Notes under the pieces: model-generated
What the model saw: only the letters and a program-made list of their open reading frames with translations
Told to the model about the DNA's origin: nothing
Databases searched by the model: none
Shown: piece by piece, positions 35,725 to 45,177 of the stretch
Layout: every line of letters begins with the position of its first letter
Numbering within the stretch: position 1 is the first letter of the stretch
Made by a program: the position numbers and the translations under genes
NCBI RefSeq assembly: GCF_003610355.1
Contig: NZ_RAPY01000008.1
Location: 62,001 to 126,000, forward strand
Direction of reading: 5' to 3'
Length of the DNA stretch: 64,000 nt
DNA from: Sphingobacterium detergens
GTDB taxonomy: Bacteria; Bacteroidota; Bacteroidia; Sphingobacteriales; Sphingobacteriaceae

Positions 35725-36783
35725 TTACTTATTTTTTTTAAAGAGTCCAGCACCTAGATCCGAACCAAAAGATCCCATCTTCAATTGAAGATAATTTGCT
35801 TTACTTTGATCTCTTTCAATCTGTATGTCTCCGGAAAGAGTCACTCTTTCCATTGTTAAAAAGTCCGACGAAGTGGGATTGTCACCTCTCAAAGGTCCAC
35901 TTCCATATCCAGCAAGATTGGTATAGTCAGAAAAAATACAATCGAAGGCTTTGTATTGCTTTGTACTCCCCTTCTCCCTGACCCATACCGTACTACTATT
36001 TGCAATAATATTGTGATGGAATTCAAAAGTATCCCCATTGGTTCCATTTGTTGTCCAGACTCCACTAAAGTAGCTACCATATACCAGACAATACCGCATG
36101 GCATTACCGCTTCCTGCCTGTCCCTCAGATTTCCAAAAGACAACTGGATTTTTACAATTGGAAAATACACAGTGGTCAATAATTAATCCGTATCCATTAG
36201 CAATAACACCCACATGTAATGGTAACACATCAATATCACCCACAAAAAGACATTGTGTGACAAGCAAGTCGTCCAATTGTTTACCATCACGCCATATCGG
36301 GTACGAGCGGCGTGAGTTATCCTCATCCATATAGGAATAATCCGGACTCCCCGTAAATCGTATGCCCTCAATGGTCACATGGTTTACCTCGGGTTGAATC
36401 CCCCTACCCTCCATTCCACCAAATCCGGGAACTAATGGCACAGCTGTCATGATCACAGGCATCTGCTGTGGAGTCCAACCTTCATCATCAGGCATAAGTT
36501 CGGCGCGAATTGTTAGACGATTTTTAGCTGTATATTTATTATTGGAAAATAAAACCGTTTCGGTTAACAGGTGTATACCAGCGGAAAGTACGACTGTGGA
36601 GGCTCCCTTTTCTTGATTTGAATTTATACGCTTTGCCGCTGCTAAAATAGTTTTTAGGGGATCTGATTTTTCTCCCGAATTCAGATCATTTCCAGTCTTG
36701 GGATTAACATACAACTGCTCCGCCAGTATATCCGACGCTGCTATTGTAAGCATGAAAAGGATGATTAGATACCTCAACTTCAT
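35725..36783 (-). CDS. Secreted right-handed beta-helix (pectate-lyase-fold) protein
   Basis: 352 residues with a signal peptide (ending ILAEQ, about residue 22). LYVNPKTGNDLNSGEKSDPLKTILAAAKRI is the N-terminal signature of extracellular parallel beta-helix proteins, followed by rungs such as HVTIEGIRFTGSPDYSYM, LLVTQCLFVGDIDVLPLHV and GLIIDHCVFSNCKNPVVF. Members act as polysaccharide lyases or glycoside hydrolases (for example GH120-like), but I see no diagnostic catalytic set, so the activity is open. A minus-strand TAATTTTG (36812-36819) lies about 30 nt upstream. Divergent from an AraC regulator that may control it. Confidence 0.8.
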   Translation of the reverse strand: MKLRYLIILFMLTIAASDILAEQLYVNPKTGNDLNSGEKSDPLKTILAAAKRINSNQEKGASTVVLSAGIHLLTETVLFSNNKYTAKNRLTIRAELMPDDEGWTPQQMPVIMTAVPLVPGFGGMEGRGIQPEVNHVTIEGIRFTGSPDYSYMDEDNSRRSYPIWRDGKQLDDLLVTQCLFVGDIDVLPLHVGVIANGYGLIIDHCVFSNCKNPVVFWKSEGQAGSGNAMRYCLVYGSYFSGVWTTNGTNGDTFEFHHNIIANSSTVWVREKGSTKQYKAFDCIFSDYTNLAGYGSGPLRGDNPTSSDFLTMERVTLSGDIQIERDQSKANYLQLKMGSFGSDLGAGLFKKNK

Positions 36784-37066
36784 AAGTCTTGAATTTGAAT
36801 TTGATTATCATCAAAATTACAGGATATCTATTCGTCTAAATGGTCATTTTATGGCAAATATGGTCATTTATAATCCATGTTTTTTGGGGGTATCCCATTT
36901 GATGCTGAAACGGCTTTTTTCTAGATTTTACACTAATTCCTCCATAGAAAAAACATTTGTTTTTAAATACCAAATATTAATACCTTAACAATTATGTACT
37001 TTCAGCTGTTATCAAAGGAACATAAATGCTATATTGTATCAGTGATCAACGAAAAACTGATTATCA

Positions 37067-37945
37067 ATGGATAAAAGGACCAACAATAGCAAGAAAATTA
37101 AAACATATCATTTTCTCCCATATAAATATAATCGACATTTGTTATTCGATATAGGTCGCATTGAAACCTTAGAAAATTATGTTTTAGATGACTCATTGCA
37201 TCAACTCAGTTTCTATGAGATTATTTTTATAGAAGAAGGAACTGGGACATTATCAATTGGTGATAAAACAATCTCACTTTCCAAGGAAAGCATTGTCTTT
37301 ACCAGTCCTGGACAGACGCGAAGATGGGCAATTGAAAAGGATATAACTGGTTATGTCCTATTTTTTGAAAAAGACTTTCTTGATCTATTTTTTTTCGATA
37401 ATCTGTTCCTCTATAGGTTTCAATTCTTCCATCAATATATCCAACCTCCTGCTCTAAAACCGGACGAATATTTTTTCAATCAATGTCTCCACCTGATTCA
37501 AACAATAACGCGAGAATTTTCCTGTCTCTTGCATGATAGCGATCATTTAATAAGAGCTCTTTTATATCAGCTACTCATAACAATAAATCGCCTTTATTCA
37601 AAAACATATAACCTTCAAGACAATGGTGTCATTCATTCAGATTTCCAAAAGTTCAAGCTTCTATTGGAAAAAGAATATACCATGAACCATAATATAAGCA
37701 GTTACACGAAGCTGCTCAATATCAGCCCGAAAACACTTAACAGGCTATGCAAACAATATAGTGGTTTATCGGCTCAACAAATGATCCATCAGAAATTGAT
37801 ATCGGAAATAAAAAAAGAACTAATTTTAAAAAAATCAGCCAAAGAGATTACCTATGCTTTTGGTTTTTCGGACCCATCGAACTTCAATCGTTTTTTTAAA
37901 CGAAATACCGGGCTTACTCCGCAGCAATTTCAAAAAGAGGTATAG
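37067..37945 (+). CDS. AraC-family transcriptional regulator
   Basis: 292 residues. The N-terminal half is a cupin-like effector domain (HQLSFYEIIFIEEGTGTLSIGDKTISLSKESIVFTSPGQTRRW), the C-terminal half an AraC DNA-binding domain with two helix-turn-helices, NISSYTKLLNISPKTLNRLCKQYSGLSAQQMI and the signature AKEITYAFGFSDPSNFNRFFKRNTGLTPQQF. It probably regulates the divergent beta-helix gene. A sugar or other small ligand is likely, identity unknown. Confidence 0.93.
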   Translation: MDKRTNNSKKIKTYHFLPYKYNRHLLFDIGRIETLENYVLDDSLHQLSFYEIIFIEEGTGTLSIGDKTISLSKESIVFTSPGQTRRWAIEKDITGYVLFFEKDFLDLFFFDNLFLYRFQFFHQYIQPPALKPDEYFFNQCLHLIQTITREFSCLLHDSDHLIRALLYQLLITINRLYSKTYNLQDNGVIHSDFQKFKLLLEKEYTMNHNISSYTKLLNISPKTLNRLCKQYSGLSAQQMIHQKLISEIKKELILKKSAKEITYAFGFSDPSNFNRFFKRNTGLTPQQFQKEV

Positions 37946-37957
37946 CTCCATCTTTCA

Positions 37958-38311
37958 TCAGCTAGACTTAAACGGATATTGCAAATAAATAATAACTAAA
38001 TTGAGCATTAGGAACGGTAACTCAATGACCACGCCCTTTAGGTCTTTATGTACCAAATGGAAACAAATAATCATCAGAATTGTTGCAGCCATTAAAAAGT
38101 TGCCCCAGACAAATGTCTTAGGAAACAGAATCAGAATAGCTGCAAGAATTGTGACAAGACCATTGATACATACTGCAGTCTTACTGAATCCCCAATTACC
38201 AAACAGCTGCAACATTTCCTGTTTACCAGAAACCATGGCATACCCCTGTTTGAAACCCATGGCAACTGCGATGAGTACCAATATCACATTTATAATTTTC
38301 AATACCATCAT
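37958..38311 (-). CDS. DoxX-like small membrane protein
   Basis: 117 residues (the second ATG at 38308 is an alternative start) with four hydrophobic helices (about residues 4-22, 42-62, 67-86, 92-111) and the loop FGNWGFSKTAVCINGLVTILAAILIL. This matches the DoxX-like family of Bacteroidota. Some DoxX proteins take part in redox stress responses; here no function is assigned. Its end lies 12 nt from the convergent AraC gene. Confidence 0.75.
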   Translation of the reverse strand: MMVLKIINVILVLIAVAMGFKQGYAMVSGKQEMLQLFGNWGFSKTAVCINGLVTILAAILILFPKTFVWGNFLMAATILMIICFHLVHKDLKGVVIELPFLMLNLVIIYLQYPFKSS

Positions 38312-38505
38312 TTTACATCTTTAAAGATCCAAACAACAGTACTATGACTATTGTTTGGAGCAGAACGACCTTTCCTTTTACATCGTTGTTTCTCATGATT
38401 TATCGTTTATAATTAAAAAATTTGACCTACATCTATTTTGTGTCAGACGTATCTATATAAGACGATTGAGAACTCGATTTGTCCCTGGAAATAAAAAAAT
38501 GAGAC

Positions 38506-39435
38506 CTACAAATAGGGGTTTTGCGGAATTTCGACCAACCTATATCCATCAGCAATAAGTGATTGTCGGACTGCGGGAGAAGGCAACTGTTTAAACACAA
38601 CAATGCTCAATGTTTGACTGGGGACAGCTCCGACCTTTGAAAGCAGGTCACGAAGTCCCTTTTTCCACAGCACTTTCCTGAATTTATGCGATGTCCGTTT
38701 TGCTGGAATGTTATTACTCCCCGGAAACCAAAAATTTGGGTTAAGCGCCTTTACTGCAATCATAGGGAGATTCAGCCCTGCCGCAAGTTTTTCAAACTCC
38801 CGTTCGGAGGTCTTATAGACAAAATTGCCCACCCGCTCATAAGAAAATCTATTCTTCCAGACCTTCGCTATCAATTTATCATTTACTCGCGCCAATAGAT
38901 TATTCATAAACAAAAGCAGCGGCATTTTTAAGATCGGATCCTGCGGTTCTATGATGACGATCGCTTCTCGAGCCACCCGTATCATTTCGTAAAGGGCGGC
39001 ATATGGTCGTGGAAAATGGTGATAGGTTTCTTTACATAGGATATAATCAACACTGTTATCTCCAAGACTCATTGCTTCGGCATTTTCGACAGCATACTTA
39101 TCGATCAGTCCGATTTCTTGCGATAAGGCCAAAAAATCTCCATTGAGATCACTCGCCGTAACGTCTTCGACACCCTTTTCCAAAAGATACTGGGCATCAT
39201 GTCCATAGGCATCCCCCACTGTAAACCAACTCGCTTGCTTTTCCTGCATAAAAGGATCTAAGCACTTAAAGAAAAGCTGCTGTAACCAATGGTTGATGCT
39301 ACCCTGATTATCTTTAATTGAGAAGAGTATTTGCATTTTTTGTATGCGCTCCGGGTAGAGATCATTATACCAGTTTGCATGTCGCTGGTAGCTATTTGTT
39401 GCAAATTCTTGATGGGCTGGAATAGAATCTTTCAT
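38506..39435 (-). CDS. Class I SAM-dependent methyltransferase
   Basis: 309 residues starting at ATG 39435 (MKDSIPAHQEFATNSYQRHA); an upstream in-frame GTG at 39474 would add 13 residues. Methyltransferase fold with a variant SAM-binding loop VGDAYGHDAQYLLEKG, DLNGDFLALS, AEAMSLGDNSVDYILCKETYHHFPRP (motif with the acidic residue and post-II strand). The C-terminal part (NNLLARVNDKLIAKVWKNRFSYER and a Trp/Phe-rich segment) resembles methyltransferases near surface-polysaccharide genes. The acceptor is unknown. TATATTTG on the minus strand at 39438-39445 ends only 2 nt from the ATG. Confidence 0.8.
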   Translation of the reverse strand: MKDSIPAHQEFATNSYQRHANWYNDLYPERIQKMQILFSIKDNQGSINHWLQQLFFKCLDPFMQEKQASWFTVGDAYGHDAQYLLEKGVEDVTASDLNGDFLALSQEIGLIDKYAVENAEAMSLGDNSVDYILCKETYHHFPRPYAALYEMIRVAREAIVIIEPQDPILKMPLLLFMNNLLARVNDKLIAKVWKNRFSYERVGNFVYKTSEREFEKLAAGLNLPMIAVKALNPNFWFPGSNNIPAKRTSHKFRKVLWKKGLRDLLSKVGAVPSQTLSIVVFKQLPSPAVRQSLIADGYRLVEIPQNPYL

Positions 39436-39695
39436 ATCAAATATATCTTCTTGAAACGTTTTTGGCTTAAACACAGAATTTATATCCTTTTTCTTATAAC
39501 ATAGGTGTATACGCTTTTAGGATATCTCATTATACAAAATTATGCAAATTGACATCCCTATATTTTGCATTTTATTGGTTTGTACGTTCAATTTATTAGA
39601 TAAGGAGCATCGCTTTTTTTCCTCAGCATACACTCCCAATGTGTGCTTCGTTGTGCATTTGAACTTATTTAGTGTTATCTTAGAACAAAAAAAAC

Positions 39696-40868
39696 ATGTA
39701 TTTATCCAACGTCAGAACATTGAGATTATCCTGTCTTTTATTCTTGCAATTACTTGTTCTTACTGTAGTCGGGCAAGAAAACAAAGCGCCTATTATGGGC
39801 TGGAGTAGCTGGAACAACTTTCGTATTCACATTAATGAAAACCTGATTAAACAACAGGCGGACGCCTTGATCTCAACAGGCCTATATCAGGCAGGCTATC
39901 GCTATATCAATGTTGATGACGGTTATTTCGGAGGCCGGGACAGTCATGGAAAACTTTACGTGGACAGTACTAAATTCCCGAATGGCATGGATGCCATCGC
40001 AGCATATCTCCATCAGAAAGGATTAAAGGCCGGTTTATATTCCGAAGGAGGGCGAAATACCTGCGGATCAATTTGGGATAACGATAAAAAAGGTATTGGA
40101 GTAGGAATGTATGGGCATGAACAGCAGGATGCCGAACTATTCTTCAAAGAATGGAACTTTGATTTTATTAAGATAGATTGGTGTGGCGGGCTGGAAATGA
40201 AACTAAATGATCAGGAACAATACAGTAAGATTATTTCCGCCATACGAGGGGTTAAGCCCAATGCGCGGATCAATATCTGCCGCTGGCAATTTCCCGGCGA
40301 ATGGGCTATTAAACTAGTGGACTCCTGGCGGATATCCGAGGATATTCGAAACAATTTCGGTTCTGTTTTAGCTATTATTGATCTCAACAAAAATTTGAAT
40401 CAATACAGCAGCCCCGGCCATTATAATGATATGGATATGTTGCAGGTAGGTCGAGGAATGACTTACGAAGAAGATAAAACACATTTTTCCATGTGGTGTA
40501 TGCTGAATTCGCCACTTCTAGCAGGGAACGACCTCACCAAAATGTCGAAGGAAACCATTGCCATATTAACGAACAGGGAACTGATTGCCTTAAATCAGGA
40601 CACAGCCTTTAAACAAGCTGTATTTATAGGAAATGACGGTACCGTTGATCTTTGGGTGAAGCAACTACAGGGAAAAAACAATACCGCTATCGCTATGCTG
40701 AACAGATCGGATAAAGCTGTGGATTATCATCTGGACAGTAAAAAGCTTCAAATTTCTCCGAATACCAAAGTACGTGATCTTTGGATAAAGAGGGATTTGG
40801 GAAGACTGAGCAACATCAAAACATTACACATTCCGCCACATGGTATTGTGCTGCTAGAAACGAAATAA
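39696..40868 (+). CDS. GH27 alpha-galactosidase, secreted
   Basis: 390 residues with a signal peptide (ending TVVGQ, about residue 26). The GH27 features are clear: PIMGWSSWNNF, YINVDDGYFGGRD, GLYSEGGRNTC, the nucleophile Asp in FIKIDWCGG (about residue 160) and the acid/base Asp in WRISEDIRNN (about residue 216). It hydrolyses terminal alpha-galactosyl (or alpha-N-acetylgalactosaminyl) residues. The motif order and length match bacterial secreted GH27 enzymes. An isolated gene, with the promoter in the 260-nt gap upstream. Confidence 0.94.
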   Translation: MYLSNVRTLRLSCLLFLQLLVLTVVGQENKAPIMGWSSWNNFRIHINENLIKQQADALISTGLYQAGYRYINVDDGYFGGRDSHGKLYVDSTKFPNGMDAIAAYLHQKGLKAGLYSEGGRNTCGSIWDNDKKGIGVGMYGHEQQDAELFFKEWNFDFIKIDWCGGLEMKLNDQEQYSKIISAIRGVKPNARINICRWQFPGEWAIKLVDSWRISEDIRNNFGSVLAIIDLNKNLNQYSSPGHYNDMDMLQVGRGMTYEEDKTHFSMWCMLNSPLLAGNDLTKMSKETIAILTNRELIALNQDTAFKQAVFIGNDGTVDLWVKQLQGKNNTAIAMLNRSDKAVDYHLDSKKLQISPNTKVRDLWIKRDLGRLSNIKTLHIPPHGIVLLETK

Positions 40869-40883
40869 ACATCATGTATATAG

Positions 40884-40944
40884 ACAGTCTCCAAACACTT
40901 AGCCCATTTCGTTGAGAGATTGAGCTACTTTGCTTGGAGACTGT
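40884..40944. terminator. Bidirectional hairpin between GH27 and PhoD genes
   Basis: ACAGTCTCCAA (40884-40894) pairs with TTGGAGACTGT (40934-40944) across 39 nt. The genes are convergent, so it may serve both, although the loop is long. Confidence 0.45.
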
Positions 40945-40962
40945 TTATTATTGAGGCTCTTA

Positions 40963-42711
40963 CTAGGAAATAGTATACGTCTTTTCCGTCGTAACAGTAT
41001 AACTATCTGAAATGACGTTATCCACAAATCTCCATTCTGCAAGCGACGTGGCGGCCGTAAATTTCACATGTAGATACCCTCTCTTATAAAGATTGGCATA
41101 TTCTAGTTCATCAATTAATACAGAAAAAGCCTGAGCAAGTTCCATTGCTTTTTTAGTATCTGTGGTAATTCCCAAGTAACTCTCTAATCCAGGTGAAGAG
41201 ACCGAACTGCAGGCCAATTCTGTTCCTATAAATTTACCCTGAGCATCTGTCAATTTTCCTAGCCATGCATTGTGTGTATCGCCAGCCAATACGACGACTT
41301 TCTTACCTGCTAAAATCGAATATAAACGCTCTCTTTCAATAAAATAGCCATCCCATGCATCGAGATTATAGGGCAGTACCGTTGTAATTCTTGCGATGTC
41401 CTGCTGTGTCAGTGTAGGATCTTTTTGTAGGTATCTCGTTTTTAGGATGACCAACTGCCCTATTGCAGCTGAAAGTGCAGCCATTGTAGATGGCTGAGCA
41501 TTTCCAAAATGTGCTATTTCAGTCATCACTTGGTTCAGCAACATCAAGAGTTCCGCAGGAATCAGCATCTTAGTCATCAGGATCTGTTGCCCCAACACTT
41601 TCCATGTTGTCGTATCAGCGTTAATCTGAGTTCCTAACCAAGTCATTTGTTCGTCACCAATCAACTTTCTATTGTTACTGAGCAGATCAGTCTGAAATTG
41701 TGTCTGTTTAAAGTTTCCGCTTCCATCTATATAGTTTGTGTAATCCAATTGTTTATCCCGTGCGATTATCCGGGTATCCAGCATATAGAGTGAGAGCAAA
41801 TTACCAAAGGTAAAACTCCTATAAATACGTTGGTCCTTGCCTGTCTTCAGGGGAATATATTCACTATAAGCTTGAAAAGCGGCCATTTTACGGGTGTCAA
41901 AGCTTCCCTCCTCTGGCTGATGATTTTCAGCGCCGGATCGGTATGCATTATCGGCAAGTTCGTGATCATCCCATACACAAATAAATGGTTTTTTCTGATG
42001 AAGAAACTGCAAATTTTTATCACTTCTATATTGTCTATATCTTTCTCTGTAATCTGCGAGATTTACAATCTCTTTAGCCGGTTTATGGGCTCTGCCGAGT
42101 TCATTGGTATAGGGATTGGTGCCATATTGACCAGGAGCATACTCATAAATGTAGTCCCCGAGGTGTACAACAACATCAGCCTCCGATTTTGCAATCGCCC
42201 CATATACGTTGAAAAGTCCAGCTGGAAAATTAGAACAAGATACCACAGCCATTTTTACTTCATTGACATTATCTGTTTTAGCAGGAAGCGTTAATGTTTC
42301 ACCAACAACACTTGCTTCTTTAGTCTTGGCATTATAAAATCTATAATAATATTTTGTATTGGATGCGATATTCTGAACATCAATGGCCAATGTAAAATCA
42401 TTGGCAACATCGGCCTTCACCTGTCCCCTTCGAAGGATCTCCGAAAAGCTATTCTCTTTACTTATTTCCCAGGTAATTTCAGCATCTGTCTCTACAGAAT
42501 ATCTCGTCCAGATGATTATCCCGGTTGCCGAGGGGTCAAAGCTCGCAACTCCAGATTCAAAGCCACCATTTTTAAGGTTGTCTGGTGCGCTATCAATATC
42601 TGTAGGGTCATCCGAACAGCTTTCAATAAGCGGTGCTATAAAAACCCCTCCTGCTGCAATTAATGAATTTTTAAGGAATCTCCTCCGGTTAATTTGCTCG
42701 TTATTTTTCAT
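40963..42711 (-). CDS. PhoD-family alkaline phosphatase
   Basis: 582 residues. A Tat signal (NRRRFLKNS) is followed by a lipobox-like APLIESC (Cys about residue 32), so it is exported folded and probably lipid-anchored. The metal ligands of the PhoD family are visible in VVHLGDYIYEYAPGQ, CVWDDHELADNAY and VVLAGDTHNAWLG, and the N-terminal PhoD_N beta-domain (SATGIIIWTRYSVETDAEITWEI) is present. Such enzymes are Ca2+/Fe3+-dependent phosphodiesterases/phosphatases that release phosphate from organic esters. No pho regulators are near; expression control is not evident. Confidence 0.93.
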   Translation of the reverse strand: MKNNEQINRRRFLKNSLIAAGGVFIAPLIESCSDDPTDIDSAPDNLKNGGFESGVASFDPSATGIIIWTRYSVETDAEITWEISKENSFSEILRRGQVKADVANDFTLAIDVQNIASNTKYYYRFYNAKTKEASVVGETLTLPAKTDNVNEVKMAVVSCSNFPAGLFNVYGAIAKSEADVVVHLGDYIYEYAPGQYGTNPYTNELGRAHKPAKEIVNLADYRERYRQYRSDKNLQFLHQKKPFICVWDDHELADNAYRSGAENHQPEEGSFDTRKMAAFQAYSEYIPLKTGKDQRIYRSFTFGNLLSLYMLDTRIIARDKQLDYTNYIDGSGNFKQTQFQTDLLSNNRKLIGDEQMTWLGTQINADTTTWKVLGQQILMTKMLIPAELLMLLNQVMTEIAHFGNAQPSTMAALSAAIGQLVILKTRYLQKDPTLTQQDIARITTVLPYNLDAWDGYFIERERLYSILAGKKVVVLAGDTHNAWLGKLTDAQGKFIGTELACSSVSSPGLESYLGITTDTKKAMELAQAFSVLIDELEYANLYKRGYLHVKFTAATSLAEWRFVDNVISDSYTVTTEKTYTIS

Positions 42712-42943
42712 CTCTACTTTTTTAGGTGAAAATACGGCGCCACCGGAAACTACATGTTAAGCCAATTTTATTTATTCTTTATCTTTCCAATTATATATAA
42801 ACTATACGATGACCTACTCATTTTTTTAATTTGTCAAACTTGTTGATGGGATACTTTATTCCTATTTTCTCCGATTAGATAGCTTTAGTGTAATAATAGT
42901 TGAAATTATCCTGGTGTCAATACTCTTAACAGGAACGAGTAAA

Positions 42944-43219
42944 TTAAAAACCAAATGCACCAAAACCGCCCGACTTATCACCGATCACCACCAAAATCGG
43001 TCGTGTCAACAATATTCCGGCGAGATAAAAGCCATCCCAGCCCGTTCCAATACCTAAACGTGAGTATACAACACTTGTGGCACCACCCACATTTTGTCCC
43101 CGTGATATTTTGCGATGATCTGTTGCCTCCAATACATCAATATCTGTTATACCGGCAGCTTTACCAGCCTCTACTGATTCAGGTAGCATTTTTTTACTGA
43201 TATTGATCAACAGATTCAT
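42944..43219 (-). CDS. Small unknown protein
   Basis: 91 residues, ATG 43219. It has an N-terminal helix (LLINISKKMLPESVEAGKAA), a middle with ISRGQNVGGATSVVYSR and a glycine-rich, hydrophobic end (FYLAGILLTRPILVVIGDKSGGFGAFGF). I do not recognise a family. The gap to the divergent gene is 65 nt. The C-terminal glycine-rich stretch could be a membrane or amyloid-like segment, but this is speculation. It may be a real small gene; codon-level proof is not possible here. Confidence 0.45.
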   Translation of the reverse strand: MNLLINISKKMLPESVEAGKAAGITDIDVLEATDHRKISRGQNVGGATSVVYSRLGIGTGWDGFYLAGILLTRPILVVIGDKSGGFGAFGF

Positions 43220-43284
43220 GATACAGGTTCTATTTTAGCTGAATTTAAAATCTTAAATTAGCGTATCGAAAACAATAATTGAAC

Positions 43285-44544
43285 ATGCTTAATTTTTTCA
43301 AGAATAGCTCCAATTTCCCAAAAGAAAATGATAAAAACCGCATCTGGATGGATGGCGATCGCTTACATTACCTCGATCATGGTAACGAAGAAGAGGTCAA
43401 CTTATCTCAATTGCGCTATGCATACGTTCAATTATTAGCTGGAGATCCCTACTTATTTCTATTTGACGATCATCAGCATTATATTCCCGCTCGTTCACAA
43501 GGTTTTTCGAAGGTCTATCCCAAGTTGTCCGAGCAATTTGGATTTGATGATGCATTATTCTTTCATACCATTAAGCAAAAACAGGACTGCAAGGCCAAAA
43601 TCTGGATCCAGCAACAAACTCGCAACTATAATATTCTACCCGGGGACTTTGAAGATGACCATATAGGTTTTGAGGTTTATGCCGAACCAACGCAATTTAT
43701 TTCTTGGGATATCAGCTATGCCGACATCGAAAAACTCGGTATTGGACACCAATATGCAAGCGAATATGGGACACTCTATTTCAAAATAGATTACCCGGTT
43801 CGTATCGGCAATCTATGGTTGAAAGAACTGGAAATTTACTGTGATGATATTCCACCGCATGTACCAATTCAAGAGTATTTTATCACTATTTATGACGAGT
43901 CCAATACAGATAAAAGTTACAAAGACCTCCGCGATCTCTGGTTAGATGGCGAAGACTATGACGCGGAGGATTATGGTTATGAAAGAGAAGACCAATGCTA
44001 TTTATCTTTTGATTTTGGTGATCACATCTCCTCCTCCATCTGTTATACCTACGATGATGAGAGCAACTACGACGATGGCGGTACCTCGCTCCATTTTTAC
44101 AACCAGCGTGATTACCCCACTCTTTTGGAAAATCCAGCATACGATCAGCTTATCGAAGTGACCGAACTTGTCAAATTGAAAAACAAGTGGGACATTAAGG
44201 AGGATTTCCGCAAAAATGCTGCTGTAAAAAATATTCCCACAAGCATACAACAACAACTGGGAAAGTCAAGCGGTATCTGGTTGGACAAGAAAAATAATAA
44301 AATTGGCTTTGCTGGAAGGAAAACAAGTCTAATTTACGATATCGAGGACATTGATTTCTTCGAAATTGAGAATGTCCTACCTGCAAAAGGCCCCGGCTAT
44401 GCCATACTTCGTGCGAACTTAATCAATAGCAGTTATAACTATATTTTTGACGCCGATACCTTCGAACTGGATCCTTATGCAATCACATTGGAAAATTGGA
44501 CGCATAAAAGAGTCTCAATACCTGAAGCGTATTATAACTGTTAA
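43285..44544 (+). CDS. Unknown acidic protein, 419 residues
   Basis: The ATG at 43285 (MLNFFKNSSN) is preferred over an in-frame TTG at 43279. The protein is acidic and aromatic-rich, with clusters such as DGEDYDAEDYGYERED (about residues 225-240) and YTYDDESNYDDGG. The ends look structured with beta-strand-like segments (IWLDKKNNKIGFAGR, DFFEIENVLPAKG). No signal peptide and no transmembrane span, so probably cytoplasmic. I do not recognise the family. Confidence 0.75.
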   Translation: MLNFFKNSSNFPKENDKNRIWMDGDRLHYLDHGNEEEVNLSQLRYAYVQLLAGDPYLFLFDDHQHYIPARSQGFSKVYPKLSEQFGFDDALFFHTIKQKQDCKAKIWIQQQTRNYNILPGDFEDDHIGFEVYAEPTQFISWDISYADIEKLGIGHQYASEYGTLYFKIDYPVRIGNLWLKELEIYCDDIPPHVPIQEYFITIYDESNTDKSYKDLRDLWLDGEDYDAEDYGYEREDQCYLSFDFGDHISSSICYTYDDESNYDDGGTSLHFYNQRDYPTLLENPAYDQLIEVTELVKLKNKWDIKEDFRKNAAVKNIPTSIQQQLGKSSGIWLDKKNNKIGFAGRKTSLIYDIEDIDFFEIENVLPAKGPGYAILRANLINSSYNYIFDADTFELDPYAITLENWTHKRVSIPEAYYNC

Positions 44545-44650
44545 GTTTCTGTCCTATATTACGATTAGAAACAACAGAAATCAGATCCTTCTGCCTCTCA
44601 AAACAGTGGAAAACAACCTTTTTCTCAGCTGTTCTTAGCTGTCGCATTTC

Positions 44651-44851
44651 CTATAATTTTTTAAGTTCCGCTTCCGGCCAAGTAATTAATTCCTTTAGGA
44701 GATAGGTCTTTGGCTTGGCCTCATCAGCAAATTGGTCCAAAAACTCCGGCAAATCTCCTTCGACTTTTAACAGCTTCCCATTCTGCAAGACGTCATAACC
44801 TTCTGCCAACCATTGTTCTATTTTCTTTCTATTGATTTGAGTATGTTCCAT
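44651..44851 (-). CDS. Small unknown protein, 66 residues
   Basis: Starts with MEHTQINRKKIEQWLAEGYD, a short helix, followed by QNGKLLKVEGDLPEFLDQFADEAKPKTYLLKELITWPEAELKKL. Good ATG and stop, balanced composition, no repeats; looks like a genuine small cytoplasmic protein. Family unknown. Confidence 0.55.
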   Translation of the reverse strand: MEHTQINRKKIEQWLAEGYDVLQNGKLLKVEGDLPEFLDQFADEAKPKTYLLKELITWPEAELKKL

Positions 44852-45177
44852 AGTGAAATCTTTAAGCTTATGTTATCGTGCATGTGTTTCCAATAAGTTC
44901 TTCTATCCCTGTATTTATTAAATGAACAATGTTCAAGCAGATATCGTTTCAGCAAGGTGGGTTGAATTCCCCAGTTTTCAATTTCAATAGAAATAAAAGG
45001 CTAGAAAATTAGCATAAAGGATCAAGAGTGGAATAAAAAAAATAATACACTTATAATAAAATAGTTAACAAGACAAAACATTTTAAACGAATGAAAATCC
45101 AAGGCTTGGCAAAGTATTTGTTACAACAGCGAAAGTTTTCAATTCGAAAACTTAACACTAACATTTTTTAAAATATC
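44852..45177. other. Gene-free spacer with a small inverted repeat before the beta-barrel gene
   Basis: About 325 nt, AT-rich. AAGTTTTC (45133-45140) and GAAAACTT (45146-45153) flank 5 nt about 25 nt before the start of the next gene; it could be an operator or a 5'-UTR hairpin. No gene seen. Confidence 0.5.

Noticed and set aside
39542..39808. Plus-strand 88-residue frame overlapping the GH27 start
   Set aside because: It is out of frame with a strongly supported GH27 gene that has a proper signal peptide from ATG 39696; no independent support.
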